Of a stretch of 64,000 nt of DNA, positions 62,487 through 64,000 are shown one piece after another. The DNA comes from Methylocella silvestris BL2. GTDB taxonomy: Bacteria; Pseudomonadota; Alphaproteobacteria; Rhizobiales; Beijerinckiaceae. Made by a program: the position numbers and the translations under genes. A model generated the notes under the pieces. That model saw only the letters and a program-made list of their open reading frames with translations. It did not search any database and was not told the origin of the DNA. Where the stretch lies: assembly GCF_000021745.1 (NCBI RefSeq), contig NC_011666.1:3747001-3811000 (forward strand), read 5' to 3'. Position 1 is the first letter of the stretch. Each line of letters starts with the position of its first letter.

Positions 62487-64000
62487 ATGTCTAAATCCGC
62501 AGCGCGGCTCCGCATGCGCATCCTCGCAAACGGCGTTTCCTTTTTCGCCGCCGGAGCGGTCGCTCCGGCTCTGGCCCAGACGCCAGCTGACCTTCCGCCT
62601 GTGTTGGTCGCAAGTCCGGGTCCGATTTCGCTGACGCCCTTGAATGTCGACGCCGTGCTGCAGTCGGACGCCACGGCTGCGCAGGGCTACAGGCCCGAGT
62701 TTCTGTCAGGCGTCGGTCCGCTTGGGGCCAAGCCCATTATCGACACGCCCTATTCGATCGACGTCATTTCGCGTGAGCTGCTGGAGAATACGCAAGCGCA
62801 ATCGACTGATGATGTGTTCAAGCTCGACCCGTTCACGCAGAATGTGTTCCCGGTCAACCGGGGCAACCCCTTTTCGGTTAATATCCGAGGCTTTGCGACG
62901 AGCGAAACGACGCTCGATAACATGCGGCTGTGGAATACCTCGGTCATCGACATCGAAGGCATGGAGCGCGTCGAAGTGGTGCGCGGGCTTTCCGGTTTTC
63001 TTTACGGAGCGGCCGATCCGGGCGGCCTCATCAATTTCGTCGTCAAGCGTCCAACCGCCGCGCCCTTTGCGCAATTGACCGTGGGCGATTATGGCATTGG
63101 ACCTTTTACTGGCGGAGCCGGCTATGTTCATGGCGATTTCGGCGGTCCGATCGACAAGGAAGGTCGCTTTGGCTACCGCATCAACATCGTCGGGCAGAGC
63201 GGCGACACAGCCGTCGACCAGCAGCGCCTGCAGCGCAGCTATTTCAGCGCCGCGCTCGACTGGCATGTCGCCCCGGAGGCGCTGGCCCAGGTCAATGTTT
63301 TCCACAGCTACTACCGCGTGGACGCGCCGGATCCCTTTTGGTTCTATGGCGGTACGGCCATTCAGGGCCAAGCGCCGTCCGCGCAAAGAAGCTGGAGCCA
63401 GCCCTGGGCCTATTACCGCAACGAACAGAACGGCGCCGAGGCGAAGCTGACCTGGAAGCCAAATGACATCTTGACGCTGCGCGGCGGATTTCTCTACATC
63501 CACAGCTCACAGCCCGAAATCTCCGTGAACAATCTCGTTTTCTCCAACGATGGCACATACTCCCAGAGCCTGAACAACAATGCGGCGGGCGATTTGACGA
63601 CGCTGTCCGGCTACGGCTTTATCGACGCCGATTTTGAGACAGGCCCGCTGAAGCACAAGGTCACGGGCGGCTATTTTACGCAGCGCTATCAGTCGGTGCT
63701 TCCCGAGGACGCGGCGTCTTTTGCCTCCACGACGGGAAATTTTAATTTTGGCCGCCCCTATTATGCCGCGATGCCCAGCTTCGACGCCATTGGAACGCGG
63801 CCTTCGTCGCTCTTCTTTACGCGCAGCAACCAGAATGCCGTTCTGGGCGACCAGATCGATTACGGCCCGCTCTCCGTCATCGCCGGCGTGACGCACGCCC
63901 AGATCCAGACCAGCGACTACACGTACCTGCCGCCGATCGGCGTGTCCCGGACTCTCGAGAGCCAGTATGACGAGGGGCGCTTTACCCCGAGCGCGTCGGT
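62487..64000 (+). CDS. TonB-dependent siderophore receptor (partial, runs off right edge)
   Basis: 504 residues visible. Signal peptide (FFAAGAVAPALAQ), no long signalling extension, then the plug domain (DTPYSIDVISRELLEN, VNIRGFATSETTLDNMRLW, IEGMERVEVVRGLSGFLYGA, DPGGLINFVVKRP) and the first barrel strands. TonB-driven import of a metal chelate across the outer membrane is the family role. ATG 62487 follows ATAGGAG. It lies 134 bases after the nitrogenase-like gene on the same strand and probably feeds the FecCD/FecE importer encoded divergently. Confidence 0.92.
   Translation, partial: MSKSAARLRMRILANGVSFFAAGAVAPALAQTPADLPPVLVASPGPISLTPLNVDAVLQSDATAAQGYRPEFLSGVGPLGAKPIIDTPYSIDVISRELLENTQAQSTDDVFKLDPFTQNVFPVNRGNPFSVNIRGFATSETTLDNMRLWNTSVIDIEGMERVEVVRGLSGFLYGAADPGGLINFVVKRPTAAPFAQLTVGDYGIGPFTGGAGYVHGDFGGPIDKEGRFGYRINIVGQSGDTAVDQQRLQRSYFSAALDWHVAPEALAQVNVFHSYYRVDAPDPFWFYGGTAIQGQAPSAQRSWSQPWAYYRNEQNGAEAKLTWKPNDILTLRGGFLYIHSSQPEISVNNLVFSNDGTYSQSLNNNAAGDLTTLSGYGFIDADFETGPLKHKVTGGYFTQRYQSVLPEDAASFASTTGNFNFGRPYYAAMPSFDAIGTRPSSLFFTRSNQNAVLGDQIDYGPLSVIAGVTHAQIQTSDYTYLPPIGVSRTLESQYDEGRFTPSAS

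Noticed and set aside
1-64000. CRISPR array, tRNA or rRNA genes, replication origin
   Set aside because: No regularly spaced direct repeats, cloverleaf-like sequence, rRNA signature or DnaA-box cluster was found on reading the window.

Overview
The window looks like chromosome of a GC-rich alphaproteobacterium, probably Hyphomicrobiales and plausibly near Beijerinckiaceae. The basis is high-GC codon use, an Omp25-like porin, CbtA/CbtB, DcaP-like and MetA-like outer-membrane channels and the density of degraded insertion sequences. No rRNA or tRNA gene was recognised, so the taxon is an inference.

Layout. 0-7.5 kb: an RND efflux pump whose permease and membrane-fusion reading frames are joined without a stop, a divergent porin, and a sensor kinase with no response regulator. 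7.5-19 kb: a decayed accessory stretch with a frameshifted AraC regulator, an isolated HExxH protein, a truncated molybdopterin oxidoreductase abutting a truncated esterase, a narK remnant, a cupin/IS630 scar, a frameshifted Omp25-like porin, two TetR regulators and shared GTACG-type operator motifs. 19.5-39 kb: a MetA-like outer-membrane channel, a strong terminator, then a long co-directional array. It encodes alcohol dehydrogenase, acyl-CoA ligase, aldehyde dehydrogenase, two-subunit biotin carboxylase of the methylcrotonyl-CoA type, MaoC hydratase, CitE-type lyase, a lipocalin-like CrtC/AttH relative, HAD phosphatase, a free phosphohistidine swivel domain, two unrecognised proteins, a PPDK-like dikinase and a GAF/PucR-type regulator. 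Read together, this suggests a catabolic route that activates a small alcohol by ATP-dependent phosphotransfer and feeds a branched C5 acid such as 3-methylcrotonate into acetoacetate plus acetyl-CoA. It is the best candidate here for an undescribed system.

39-45.4 kb: a glycosylase pseudogene, a secreted sedolisin (S53) protease, and an insertion-sequence graveyard (integrase-type, IS5, IS1380 and IS21 remnants) enclosing a metzincin-like protease with a small partner gene. 45.6-51.6 kb: ChaA antiporter, EmrAB efflux with a divergent, frameshifted TetR gene and a palindromic operator, and exonuclease III. 51.8-57.4 kb: a coherent cobalt nitrile hydratase cluster (CobW GTPase, DUF1097 protein, beta, alpha and accessory subunits, CbtB, CbtA) followed by a GlxA-type regulator.

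57.5-64 kb: remnants of an iron-chelate permease and a TonB receptor, followed by an intact FecE/FecCD pair, a divergent nitrogenase-component-1-like gene that lacks key metal ligands, and a TonB siderophore-type receptor running off the right edge. The nitrogenase-like gene inside a metal-uptake locus, with no NifK- or NifH-like partner in view, is the second notable system.
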